A stretch of DNA of 64,000 bases, from positions 1,368,299 to 1,432,298 of the forward strand of contig NZ_OZ026539.1 of the NCBI RefSeq assembly GCF_964020195.1, written 5' to 3'. Source of the DNA: Spiroplasma endosymbiont of Lasioglossum villosulum (GTDB lineage: Bacteria > Bacillota_I > Bacilli_A > Mycoplasmatales > VBWQ01). The notes below the pieces were generated by a model that was not told the DNA's origin, ran no database searches, and saw only the letters and a program-made list of their open reading frames with translations. Made by a program: the position numbers and the translations under genes. Shown here one piece after another: positions 56,251 to 64,000 of this stretch (position 1 is the stretch's first letter; the number at the start of each line of letters is the position of its first letter).

Positions 56251-56401
56251 TAAATTCACCTTTATTAATTCTTTCAATCATTGATTGTGAATTACTTATA
56301 ACTTCTACTAATACAGATAGTTTTTTTTCTAATTCTTCTATTTGCTCGTTATATGTTTTTATTTCATTATTATAATATTCAAGTAATTTTTCTTTATTCA
56401 T
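56243..56401 (-). CDS. Small prophage protein, GEF-tail family
   Basis: 52 residues, MNKEKLLEYYNNEIKTYNEQ at the start and RINKGEFNE at the end; counterpart of 4817-4975. AGGAGGTGA ribosome site. Confidence 0.6.
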   Translation of the reverse strand: MNKEKLLEYYNNEIKTYNEQIEELEKKLSVLVEVISNSQSMIERINKGEFNE

Positions 56402-56417
56402 AAATTATTCACCTCCT

Positions 56418-57242
56418 TTATAAATTCATGTGATTATAATCTCAATTTAATGAAGCATTATCATGATTTAATGGTACTTCGCTCATATTATCACTACCAT
56501 ATTGACTAGTTGTTTCACTATTAATTGTGAATCTATTATCATTTACTAATCTTGCAGTTTCATCATTAAATGATGTTTCTTGCATTTCTTCATTATGATG
56601 TGTAGTTTCCATAGGTAATAAATTATGAATAATTTCAGTAGCACCAGCAACAATTGTAGGTATTGCATAAGCATTATTAAAATCATTATTAATACCCATT
56701 GCTACACCACTTGATATTAAGCATCCACCAGTAGCCATATTACAAATCTTTCTTATTGTTTCAAATTTATTAGGTATTAATTCAGTTAATCCACTAATAA
56801 GATTTGAAATACCATAAGCATTTAAACTAATATATGTATCTCAATCCATTAATGACTGATTTTCTTGTTTATTTAATAGTAATCATGGAGGACCTTCTGT
56901 TGTAGTTGTAGTAGTTATTGGAGTTGGTGTTGTTGGAATAATAGGATTAATATTATTTTCTGTTCATTTACTATAATTTGCTAAACCAACTGTTCCTAAA
57001 CCTAGTAATATTTTTTTACTACTATTAATTAATTTAGTTTTAGTATTTGGTCTTTGATTTAAATTTCATATATCTAAACCTAATTTTTTACCAAATAATA
57101 AACTATTAATTGAACCTAATAATGGATTACTTATTACTTGACCATAATAAGCGCTTGTACCTATCATTGCACAAATTAGACTTATTCCAGTTCTAATTAA
57201 TTTAGTTAAAGTATAATTTGATTGTGTATTTTCATTTGGCAT
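56418..57242 (-). CDS. Prophage membrane protein with Thr/Pro linker
   Basis: 274 residues, same length and topology as 3976-4800: two hydrophobic regions on either side of PTTPTPITTTTTTEGPP. Differences are mostly conservative and cluster in the tail, where ETARLI of the left copy is ETARLV here. Overlaps the neighbouring gene by one base. Confidence 0.65.
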
Positions 57243-57427
57243 TATTTAACTTCTCCGTTCATATTCAATAATTTTTCTAAAACATAATGATTTTTATCAA
57301 ATTCTTTAATAAGTCATTTTTTTGTTTCTGATGGATTTTTAGTAACAAGAATTAATCTTTATATCATATAAATTAATTCTTGTTTATCTGTTCTATCAAA
57401 AATTACTTTTAAAATTTCATCTAACAT
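57242..57427 (-). pseudogene. Small prophage protein with nonsense mutation
   Basis: Homologue of the intact 3791-3976 (same length); codon 23 is TAA where the intact copy has GAA (YMIERLI). Confidence 0.65.
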
Positions 57428-57430
57428 AAT

Positions 57431-57544
57431 TTATTCTCCTTTGTTTGTTTTTATCAGTTCTCTTATAACTTCCAATAAGGAATCTACTACATAAGAATTT
57501 AATTCAAATTCATAATTTCTAATTTTAATTTTTTCCTTCTGCAT
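57431..57544 (-). CDS. Very small conserved prophage protein
   Basis: 37 residues, MQKEKIKIRNYEFELNSYVV then DSLLEVIRELIKTNKGE; near-identical to 3674-3787. Confidence 0.55.
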   Translation of the reverse strand: MQKEKIKIRNYEFELNSYVVDSLLEVIRELIKTNKGE

Positions 57545-57548
57545 TTAT

Positions 57549-57746
57549 TTATTCTCCTTTAATTTGTTTTAAATCATTTAATAGTTCTATAAATTTATTC
57601 ATGTATTCTGAATAATAATCAATCATTAAATAATTATCATTTCAATTAAACATTACACATGTGTCACTTGTACAAAATTCAACATTATCAATAAAAAATA
57701 ATTTTTCATCTACATTTCATTTAATTAAAAATTCGCGTTTAGTCAT
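57549..57746 (-). CDS. Small prophage protein (right copy only)
   Basis: 65 residues, acidic/aromatic (FLIKWNVDEKLFFIDNVEFC, NWNDNYLMIDYYSEYM). Overlaps no neighbour but sits 3-5 bp from both. No relative in the left copy. Function unknown. Confidence 0.55.
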
Positions 57747-57748
57747 GG

Positions 57749-57994
57749 TTATTCTCTTTCTATTTCTAATTTTTTAATTGTTACTTTAATTCAACCTTGA
57801 TAAACATCATTATCACCAACTATTAATGCAACATTACTTTCGGGATCAGAAACAATTATGTGTTTTGATTTAACATTTGGGTATAATCTTAAAATAATTG
57901 CTCGAATATCATTACTTGTATGAATTGCTTTGGGAAATGGTGATAATATTTCAATTTCATCTTTATTTTCAAACAAAGTAGGCAATATAATCAT
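57749..57994 (-). CDS. Conserved small prophage protein
   Basis: 81 residues, nearly identical to 3423-3659 through WIKVTIKKLE and then a slightly different end (IERE). One Trp-TGA. Confidence 0.65.
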
Positions 57995-57997
57995 TAT

Positions 57998-58104
57998 TTA
58001 TTTCTCCTTATTTTTAGTTAAATTATTAACTATTATTTCTAAACATTTCATACATCAATTTTTACTTAATCAGATTCTTTTATTACATTTTTATATTTAT
58101 TCAT
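57998..58104 (-). pseudogene. Small zinc-ribbon protein, frameshifted
   Basis: The start frame (MNKYK) must shift once to reach CNKRIWLSKNWCMKCLEIIV; Cys residues match the zinc-ribbon protein 3150-3293 in position. Confidence 0.4.
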
Positions 58105-58252
58105 TATTAAATTCACCATTAATTATTTTTTGTAATAAAATATCAAGTACTAAATCTATTTCTGTACCATTATAGAATTTTTGTTGTTTTTTAATATAAT
58201 TAATTATTTTTTCTTTATATTCATTAATATAATTTTCTTTTCTTTTTTTCAT
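58097..58252 (-). CDS. Small prophage protein, GEF-tail family
   Basis: 51 residues, basic start (MKKRKENYINEYKEKI) and tail LLQKIINGEFNNE. Paralogue of the other GEF-tail proteins. Overlaps both neighbours. Confidence 0.55.
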   Translation of the reverse strand: MKKRKENYINEYKEKIINYIKKQQKFYNGTEIDLVLDILLQKIINGEFNNE

Positions 58253-58379
58253 TAATAGCATCTACTATATCTTGACAAAAATAACAATATAAACGCATGT
58301 TATTATTTGGGTTTGGTTTTTTATTAGTTAAAGTTTTACATCCTTTTCCTATATTATCTACATAATCACATCTAGTCAT
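58224..58379 (-). CDS. Small Cys-rich prophage protein
   Basis: 51 residues with Cys at 4, 14, 32 and 35 (MTRCDY, GKGC, CYFC), probably zinc binding, and a Lys-rich end. Right copy only. Start overlaps the preceding stop by one base. Confidence 0.55.
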   Translation of the reverse strand: MTRCDYVDNIGKGCKTLTNKKPNPNNNMRLYCYFCQDIVDAINEKKKRKLY

Positions 58380-58510
58380 TATTTATTACTTTCATTAATT
58401 TTATGTTTTTCAATGATTTCATTATGTTTTTTTAGTTCTTCTTTATAACTATCACTTTCAATTATTTTTAATGCTTTTTTTATTTTTTTCATGTATTCAT
58501 TACTATTCAT
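58379..58510 (-). CDS. Very small helical prophage protein
   Basis: 43 residues, highly charged helix (MKKIKKALKIIESDSYKEEL). Stop and start overlaps with neighbours. Right copy only. Confidence 0.5.
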   Translation of the reverse strand: MNSNEYMKKIKKALKIIESDSYKEELKKHNEIIEKHKINESNK

Positions 58511-58513
58511 TAT

Positions 58514-58807
58514 TTATTCCTTTCATTTTTTAAATCATTTAACATTAATTGAACAAAATGCACGATTTTTAGGGATGTTTAAAGTATTAAAAATTTGACC
58601 AGTTACAATAATTTCATCGTTTTTGTTTAATAAAATACATCGTTTATAAAATTTTGGGTTATTAAAAATTAAAGTAACATAGTTTAATCCATTTCACTGA
58701 CCTCGAACACTATAATATAATTCTTTATTACCTTTTTCGTAATATTTTGCTTCAATAGTATTACTTAGTTTTACTGTTAATTTGACATAATTTGTTTTAT
58801 CTTTCAT
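58514..58807 (-). CDS. Prophage protein, possibly OB-fold ssDNA-binding
   Basis: 97 residues, only a few changes from 2693-2986 (e.g. NPKFYKRC for NPKLYRRC). Same strand-rich pattern and basic, Trp-rich C-terminus. Conserved while neighbouring slots are exchanged. Confidence 0.5.
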
Positions 58808-58921
58808 GTTTATAATTTCCTTAAATAATTATCAAAAATTAATATTTTTTTATGATTTTTTAAATAATAGTACGCATAATTAGACTATCTACGAGAGTTT
58901 TATTAAGTTTTAACTTTAGAA

Positions 58922-59116
58922 TTAAATTTTTATTTGACCTTTATCATATTTTCTTAAGCAAGAACCACATAAATCTACATCTCCACCAAATTTATCGTGT
59001 AAATGTGAAATATTATATAATGCATTCTTACCATCAAATACACAATAAAAACCAGGTGCCATTCTATCAGCTTGTGTTCTTTCCATTAATTCTTCAATAA
59101 TATATAATCTAGACAT
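58922..59116 (-). CDS. Small zinc-binding prophage protein (right copy only)
   Basis: 64 residues with Cys at CVFD, and the pair LCGSCL, plus His in SHLHDKF: a possible zinc site. AGGAGG ribosome site. The region 59117-59186 before it is non-coding. No relative in the left copy. Confidence 0.55.
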   Translation of the reverse strand: MSRLYIIEELMERTQADRMAPGFYCVFDGKNALYNISHLHDKFGGDVDLCGSCLRKYDKGQIKI

Positions 59117-59186
59117 TTTTTATTTCCTCCTAAAGTTTTTATAAATTTAATCTTTGTTCTTTGTTATCCAATTATGAATCTAAGGG

Positions 59187-59615
59187 TTAAAGTGATGCGC
59201 CCAAATAATATTGAATATGTTTATAAGCATCTTGTTCATGTTTTGTAAATTTTATATTTCCTTTATAATCTTCTATTTTACTTTTATTTTTTGGATGATT
59301 TTCGAAATAATCTCAGTTAAAAACATCTTGTACTAATACCATTAATGCACCAATAATTTTAGGAGTTGCTAATGGATTAGTTAATAATTGCTTTGAACTT
59401 AAAAAGAAATTTTCTACAATAACTAATATTTTTTTATTATCAAAATGATGTTTAATTGTTAAAAAGTATTCTTTATACAAATTTTTACTTTCTAAAACTG
59501 TTTTAGTTTTAAATGTTTCATTAAAAACAATATTATTAGTTTCATTTGAATATATAACAATTCCGTTATTACCAATACCAGCAGGGTCAATACCGATAAT
59601 TAACTCATATTGCAT
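59187..59615 (-). CDS. RuvC-like Holliday junction resolvase (phage type)
   Basis: 142 residues. GIDPAG, VIVENFF and HEQDAYKH keep the acidic catalytic set. Its last four residues (LGAS-L) differ from the left copy (RNYKNER), marking a recombination point right after the gene's core. Confidence 0.7.
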
Positions 59616-59623
59616 TAATTAAG

Positions 59624-59827
59624 TTAACCTCTAATAACTGTTTTAATAATTTCTAAATCACAATTACATCAACAATATTTACATTCTTCAATAAATTCTT
59701 TATGACCACAAACTAAATTATCTTTTTTTAAATCATCAATCAGTTGAATTAGTCCTATTTTAAATTCAATATTATCACTGTCCGTTATGCAAATTGTTCC
59801 TCTTTTACTTAAGTATTCTTTATCCAT
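59624..59827 (-). CDS. Small Cys-rich prophage protein (replaces GEF-tail gene)
   Basis: 67 residues, starts MDKEYLSKRGT, with five Cys near the end (CGHKEFIEECKYCWCNC), a likely zinc cluster. It occupies the slot of 2108-2263, sharing only the first four residues with it. Same 8-bp overlap with the upstream gene. Confidence 0.6.
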
Positions 59828-59990
59828 ATTTATACCTCCTACTTAACCTAATATTTAAAATACAGTCATAACAAATTGCTTTACTATTTTTATCTCTTAA
59901 AAAATATTTTCTTATTTTTATATCATTAGTATTAAAGAATAAATAATCTAATTTATTTTGTTTACATGTTCAACAAAAATACTTTTTCAT
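59820..59990 (-). CDS. Small prophage zinc-ribbon protein
   Basis: 56 residues, MKKYFCWTCKQNKLDY and CYDC: same as 1945-2115 apart from single substitutions. Confidence 0.65.
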
Positions 59991-60480
59991 TATGAGTTGA
60001 AGTTTCCTTATAAGAAGTAATTATATAATTAATTGGTAAATCATCATGTTTATATGGATTATTTATTTTAAAACCTTTTCTGTTTTCTTCTCACGTAATG
60101 TTATATTTAAAACAAGGATTAGTAATGTTTGTTTTGTTATCTGTTATTTCACACATAAATCAACTATTATGCTGTTCATAAAATATTAATGGTTCAAGTT
60201 TTATATCATTAAGATAATATTCTTTTGGAGCGATTGGTTTATTAACAGTTATTTTTTGGTCTTTAATATATGGTTCTAATAATTTTATTAATTCATTACC
60301 ACTTAATTCTCTTTTAATATTTTCTAAATTAAAAACTCAATATGTATATTTATCATCAGCAATAAAACTATTATTTTTAACCATTCATTTTGGACATTGT
60401 AATTTTTATTCACCATAATCAATAAGAATAGATTGTAGTCTATCTTTAACAATTTGTTCTTTTTTAAATTCTATTTGCAT
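59962..60480 (-). pseudogene. Prophage early protein A with nonsense mutation
   Basis: Same length as 1455-1973, but codon 25 is TAA (60406-60408). Downstream of it the frame remains open and similar, with LQCPKWMVKN in place of LSLPKWMIKN. Confidence 0.7.
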
Positions 60481-60495
60481 AATAATCCCTTCCTA

Positions 60496-60529
60496 ATATG
60501 TTCTGTTGCTTCTAGCATAAAGAACATAT
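60496..60529 (-). promoter_or_regulatory. Inverted repeat upstream of first prophage gene
   Basis: ATATGTTCT (60496-60504) and AGAACATAT (60521-60529); conserved counterpart of 1406-1439. Confidence 0.5.
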
Positions 60530-60602
60530 ATTTTGATTTTTAGATTATTAATAATACTACTATTAGTTTTATTTATTCCAGAAATTCTGGGCTCAAAAAT
60601 AA

Positions 60603-60665
60603 ATTTTTCAAAAAAAATAAAAAATAAAACCAACACTTGCTCACTTGGTAGTGGCAAGGTTGGTT
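60603..60665 (-). terminator. Strong intrinsic terminator in prophage leader
   Basis: Counterpart of 1133-1200: GTTGGTT/AACCAAC stem extended by GCAA/TTGC, followed on the minus strand by a long T-rich tract. Confidence 0.75.
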
Positions 60666-60759
60666 AAATAAAGAATAATAGTATGTTCCCCCACGGGTCT
60701 ATATATACTAGTTTCCAATTCGCTCCCACCCCAAGAATTACCATTACTGGTTAGTATAT
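60628..60759 (-). ncRNA. Candidate prophage structured RNA, second copy
   Basis: Closing stem between 60752-60759 and 60703-60710, GTAA tetraloop hairpin and AATTC/GAATT hairpin as in 1030-1170. The stretch between the junction and the terminator differs more between copies, as expected of a linker. Confidence 0.45.
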
Positions 60760-60857
60760 TTTATTAGGTATCACTCCACTTTTTATTTATCCATGCAAGT
60801 CCACATGCTAGCTACTATTTTTAACAACTGTGTTGTAGTTCACTTTTTTAGTTCCTT

Positions 60858-60867
60858 AACACGTGTT
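60858..60867. promoter_or_regulatory. Palindrome AACACGTGTT in prophage leader
   Basis: Perfect 10-bp palindrome also present at 922-931 in the left copy, within otherwise drifting sequence. Possible protein-binding site. Confidence 0.35.
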
Positions 60868-60917
60868 GATAATAGTATTAAAGAGATTTATTAAAAATTT
60901 TAAAATTTTACAATTAC

Positions 60918-60952
60918 AAAAAAAAGACAAGATTATTTCTTGTCTTTTTCCT
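60918..60952 (-). terminator. Hairpin near prophage end
   Basis: AAAAAGACAAGA and TCTTGTCTTTTT, 12-bp stem, T-run on either strand; counterpart of 841-872. Confidence 0.65.
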
Positions 60953-61271
60953 TAATAACTTTGAGAATAATTTTTATTTTTTTAAATGTATATTTTTTAA
61001 AATACGTCGAATATAAATTTAAATTTAAGGGTTAAAGAGAGTAATTTTGTCTAATTTTCATTATTTTTCAAATAATTCATTTTTGGAAATAAGTTACTAA
61101 TATAATAATTAATTATTTCGTAACTTTGACAACCGCCCTTATAAATTTAATAAATTTCTTTTATTAATATAGAAAATTATATATTTACAATAAACTATTA
61201 ATAGTAATTTTTGTCTTATTTTTATCAAAAAAATCTTATGTTAAAATTAAAATATAAAACTTCATACAAGT
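60953..61271. other. Prophage right end and flank, non-coding
   Basis: About 320 bp without a gene. CCCTTAAATT-type similarity to the left copy ends near 61030; TTTGACAACCGCCC near 61125 may be the degraded outer end of the prophage. Confidence 0.4.
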
Positions 61272-61322
61272 TTTTAAACTATTATTTTAATTTTAAAATA
61301 AATAGTTTTTTATTTTGAAAGG
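61272..61322 (+). promoter_or_regulatory. Hairpin leader of shared type (member 6)
   Basis: CATACAAGTTTTTAAACT, stem AACTATT-ATTTT / AAAAT-AAATAGTT, then TTTTTTATTTTGAAAGGAG at the ribosome site. Confidence 0.5.
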
Positions 61323-61329
61323 AGAAAAA

Positions 61330-61737
61330 ATGAAAAAAATTCAAAAATACTTTACATATACAGGCGGAATATTAGGTGGTAGTACAGCACTAAGTGACAT
61401 AAGTTATTTTTATTATGATTTAATTTCAAAAAATAAGGAAGCTTTCCATGATCCAGAAGCAGGAATGGCACTCTTTTGACTAATGGTTGGTATAACAGGT
61501 TCAACTTTTATTGGAGCATTTTTAGGCTCTAAACTAGGGTATGGAATTAGCACTTCCATTTCAAATATTTATGATAAATGTTTTCCAACAAATATTTCTG
61601 ATATTAATGTTGAAAGTAATAACGAACAACAAATATCTGAAAGAACTCCATTATTAAGAAACAACGATATAACAAGTATTAATAGTGAACAATTACCAAT
61701 AATTAATGAAAATCATTGTCAATTAACTTTTTCATAA
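61330..61737 (+). CDS. Small membrane protein with ERTPLL tail
   Basis: 135 residues. Glycine-zipper segment near the start ([13 protein letters not shown]), a strong membrane segment ([18 protein letters not shown]), then a polar tail with ERTPLL around residue 103, an acidic-xxx-Leu-Leu motif. Same plan as the frameshifted gene at 19110-19497. GAAAGGAG supports the start. One Trp-TGA. Function unknown. Confidence 0.6.
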
Positions 61738-61750
61738 ACTTAATAAAAAT

Positions 61751-61778
61751 AAATGTTGGTAACTTACTAACATTTTTT
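61751..61778 (+). terminator. Terminator
   Basis: AAATGTTGGTAA and TTACTAACATTT stem with one-base loop region, then T-run. Confidence 0.8.
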
Positions 61779-61806
61779 ATTTATGATTAAATAACAATAA
61801 AAAAAG

Positions 61807-62403
61807 TTACTGTTTAACACCCATTTTTTTCATTTCTTCATATAACTTATTATTATTTCTATTATTTCATGTACCAAATTGATGATTAAAAGAAGTAAGC
61901 AAAGGATAAGAAAACCCAAGTTCTACTAATTTTTTAATACATTTAAAATAATCTTCTTTTAATGGTAAAACAACTTCAGCAACTTTCTGTTTTCATGGTT
62001 GTTTATATTGAATACCACTATAAATATCATTTAATTCAGGAACAATAAAAACATAAATTCCACCAACACCAACTTCCATAAAATTATGTTTATTTGGATG
62101 AGGATATTCAAAAATTTTAATATGTAAAACCAAATGTTCTAATAAATTACAATAAACTAATCGATCAGCATATTGATAGGCAAATGGTGACTTTTGAGCT
62201 CATTTGGGAGTAGATAATAAAATTGCTTTATCTTCATCAATATGATGAATATATAAACCTTCTTTTCCCCTTGTTATTCCTTGTGATTTCTTAGACATTG
62301 TTGCATCTGAAAAATAATTTTTTGAAATACATCCATATTTATTTTTTAAAAAATTACAAACATTTTCATAATTCATTGTTAATAACTTTTCTACTTCTGA
62401 CAT
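61807..62403 (-). CDS. HNH-like protein of unknown role
   Basis: 198 residues. Contains GLYIHHIDEDKAILLSTP, then RLVYCNLLEHLVLHIKI: a His-His-Asp cluster followed by a Cys/Glu/His helix as in small HNH-like proteins of Firmicutes and their phages. C-terminal half is helical with VVLPLKEDYFKCIKKLVELG. Cytoplasmic; three Trp-TGA. It could be a nuclease, but no activity can be read from the sequence. Confidence 0.5.
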
Positions 62404-62485
62404 GCTTACCCCATACTATACTACTTTATTTTTATGATAATAATGAAAATTAAGTTATCTTTTTTATTACCCAAAATAATATAAA

Positions 62486-63184
62486 TTAATCTTTAGCAAA
62501 GGCTAAGAAAAAACTAAAACTACCATGTAATAAAAAATGATAATCATCTTCAATAGCATTAACATTAATATGAACATCATCAAATGTTTTAATAGATTCT
62601 GATAAAGTATGACCTTCTACATTAACAACATAGTCACTATCTTGTTTTGCTGTTGGAACAATAGCGTTAATTTTACTTTCAATTAATGATAAACAACGTA
62701 AAGCAATTGCTTCACCAAAAGTAGTGGTATTAATTTTAATTTTTTCTTCTTGCTTATCAATATTAATATTACTAATGTCTTTAGCCTTTGGTACTAATTT
62801 TACACAAGCATTAAAACTACCTTTTAAAATATTACTATTATTTGAAGCAGATACATTAACAGTAAGTGATTCAAATTTATTAATTTTAGCATACATATCA
62901 TTATGATTAAGAATTGTTATTTTATAATCAGTACCATTTTCTGGCTTTTTTCCTTCTGGAACTAATTTACTAATTTCAGTTTGTACTTTAGTTTTAAATT
63001 TAATTAAAGCTATATTATAAATATCTTTATTTAATTCAACAGGAGCATTAGTAACTTCCATATTAATATTACTAATATCAACATATTTTTGATTTGCATC
63101 ATTTACCTTATCACATGCAATAAGTAGTAAAGAAATAATGCTCGTTAAAAACATCGCTTTAAATACTTTTAATATTTTTCTCAT
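62486..63184 (-). CDS. Spiralin-like lipoprotein
   Basis: 232 residues. Signal peptide with lipobox LLLIAC, lipidated Cys at position 24. Two similar halves: VDISNINMEV...GTDYKITIL...VNVSASNNSNILKGSF and KDISNINID...DSDYVVNVE...VNVNAIEDDYHFLLHGSF. Length (about 240) and this repeat plan match spiralin, the main surface lipoprotein of Spiroplasma. AGGTGA ribosome site. Surface antigen, possibly involved in host or vector contact. Confidence 0.7.
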   Translation of the reverse strand: MRKILKVFKAMFLTSIISLLLIACDKVNDANQKYVDISNINMEVTNAPVELNKDIYNIALIKFKTKVQTEISKLVPEGKKPENGTDYKITILNHNDMYAKINKFESLTVNVSASNNSNILKGSFNACVKLVPKAKDISNINIDKQEEKIKINTTTFGEAIALRCLSLIESKINAIVPTAKQDSDYVVNVEGHTLSESIKTFDDVHINVNAIEDDYHFLLHGSFSFFLAFAKD

Positions 63185-63244
63185 AGTTTTTCACCTATTA
63201 TTCTCTCGAAAAAACTAATCTTCTTAGTTTTAACTTTATATTTC

Positions 63245-63493
63245 TTAATTATTTTTGATTATTAACTTATTATTATTTTGTTTTCTTGAATATTTTTTAT
63301 AACTATTTGTTCCAATAAAAATATAGTAAATTAAAATATTAATAGAACCTATTAATACTGATACTAAACCAAAATATAACAATAGGCTAACTTTAAAAGA
63401 AGAAAAAGAAAAAATAATTCCTAAAGTAATTAAAAAAAAGCCAGTAAATTGAATAAATTTTCAAATATTAAATTTAAAGTGTTTTTTTGACAT
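63245..63493 (-). CDS. Small two-helix membrane protein
   Basis: 82 residues, helices FIQFTGFFLITLGIIFSFSS and LLLYFGLVSVLIGSINILIY joined by a short loop, basic ends. AGGAGC upstream. Unknown function. Confidence 0.55.
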
Positions 63494-63576
63494 AATTTTG
63501 CTCCTAATAATATATTTTGTATAATTATATCATTTTCACAAAAAAAGCAAAATTTTTAATTATTAAATAATAATTG

Positions 63577-64000
63577 TTATAAACTAATAACATGAACAAC
63601 AAAACTAATTGCTTCTTCATATTTATTAAAAAGAAAAAATAAACGTTTATTTTGAAAATTAATTTCAATACCAATATATTTTTGTTTATTTTTTATATAA
63701 TTATTTTTTTCTCAAAAAAATGTAATACTTTTAACATCAACTAATGGTATTATTTGTAGTTCAAAAGAATCAATAAAATAAAGATTATTTTGTGAAATTA
63801 ACAAGTCTATTTGATTTAAAGGTATAAAATCTGATGATTTGATAAGATTAACGTCTTTAATTTTATAACGTAAAAATAATTTTTTGGCAGCACTATATTC
63901 AGTTTTTAGCAAAATATTTTGGCCAGAAATCTTATTAAGTTCTTCATACTTTCCCAAAATGACTTTGTCACTATAATAAATATCTTCTTTAATTTTTTCT
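63577..64000 (-). CDS. Unknown protein, partial at window edge
   Basis: The frame is open to the window end, so the start lies beyond 64000. 140 visible residues, beta-rich with alternating charged strands (IGIEINFQNKRLFFLFNKYE), two hydrophobic patches but no clear membrane helix. Resembles a PH-domain-like or YokE-type layout only vaguely; not recognised. Confidence 0.5.

Larger units (their letters stand above)
46816..61140 (-). mobile_element. Near-complete prophage (right copy), 14 kb
   Basis: Genes run leftward from a leader at 60490-61020 through about 25 small genes to structural genes ending at 47103. The first 5 kb are a diverged copy of 783-5754 in inverted orientation. The far right end has GACAACCGCCC (about 61127-61137), a possibly degenerate form of the inverted end seen at 6975-7002. 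I find no terminase, integrase, DNA polymerase or lysis gene, and at least three genes carry stops or frameshifts, so it is decaying or depends on unrecognised functions. Confidence 0.75.

Overview
The window comes from a Spiroplasma-like mollicute. The DNA is very AT-rich and TGA must be read as tryptophan (genetic code 4): SecA, AtpA/B/D/G, leucyl aminopeptidase and PepF all run through in-frame TGA at Trp positions. A spiralin-like lipoprotein, a mollicute-type glucose/GlcNAc PTS permease and many small orphan membrane or coiled-coil proteins point the same way. All reading frames below use code 4, so most genes are longer than a standard-code search would show. No rRNA, tRNA or CRISPR array was recognised.

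Layout. (1) 1-7731: a membrane-protein gene is broken by a prophage remnant (753-7002) with 28-bp inverted ends; the remnant keeps the early small-gene cassette, loses the rest in the capsid gene at an IS30 copy, and the two gene halves rejoin in frame. (2) 7762-12337: divergent leucyl aminopeptidase and oligoendopeptidase F genes, then GMP reductase. (3) 12.4-23 kb: accessory zone with orphan coiled-coil and membrane proteins, a SNF2-type helicase, RNase HI, a DUF285 surface protein, a second IS30 copy in inverted orientation, and truncated relics. (4) 22.9-24.1 kb: a small remnant cluster ending in a degenerate membrane-anchored HNH-like protein; then secA. (5) 26.7-32.5 kb: a large octapeptide-repeat gene apparently split by a 2.1-kb transposon carrying a transposase and a passenger gene. 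(6) 32.6-36.4 kb: AlkD-like repair protein, membrane protein, PTS permease with palindromic operator-like sites. (7) 36.5-44.4 kb: upp-atpIBEFHAGDC plus a DUF1146 gene, all leftward, the ordinary housekeeping part. (8) 44.4-46.5 kb: orphan membrane gene and a frameshifted ISLre2-type transposase. (9) 46.8-61.1 kb: a second, nearly complete copy of the same prophage family in opposite orientation, with RuvC-like resolvase, many small zinc-ribbon and GEF-tail proteins, scaffold-like protein, major capsid protein, tail-fibre-like protein and portal-like protein. (10) 61.3-64 kb: small membrane protein, HNH-like protein, spiralin-like lipoprotein and two further orphans.

The most interesting points are: the undescribed, compact prophage family present as two inverted copies, each starting with a conserved candidate three-way-junction RNA; a hairpin plus T-run leader shared by at least six unrelated orphan genes, one of them riding in a transposon; the transposon-split octapeptide-repeat protein; and the recurrent acidic-xxx-Leu-Leu motif in orphan membrane proteins, which resembles eukaryotic dileucine sorting signals. 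The orphan-protein functions and the prophage biology are inference; the housekeeping assignments are firm.
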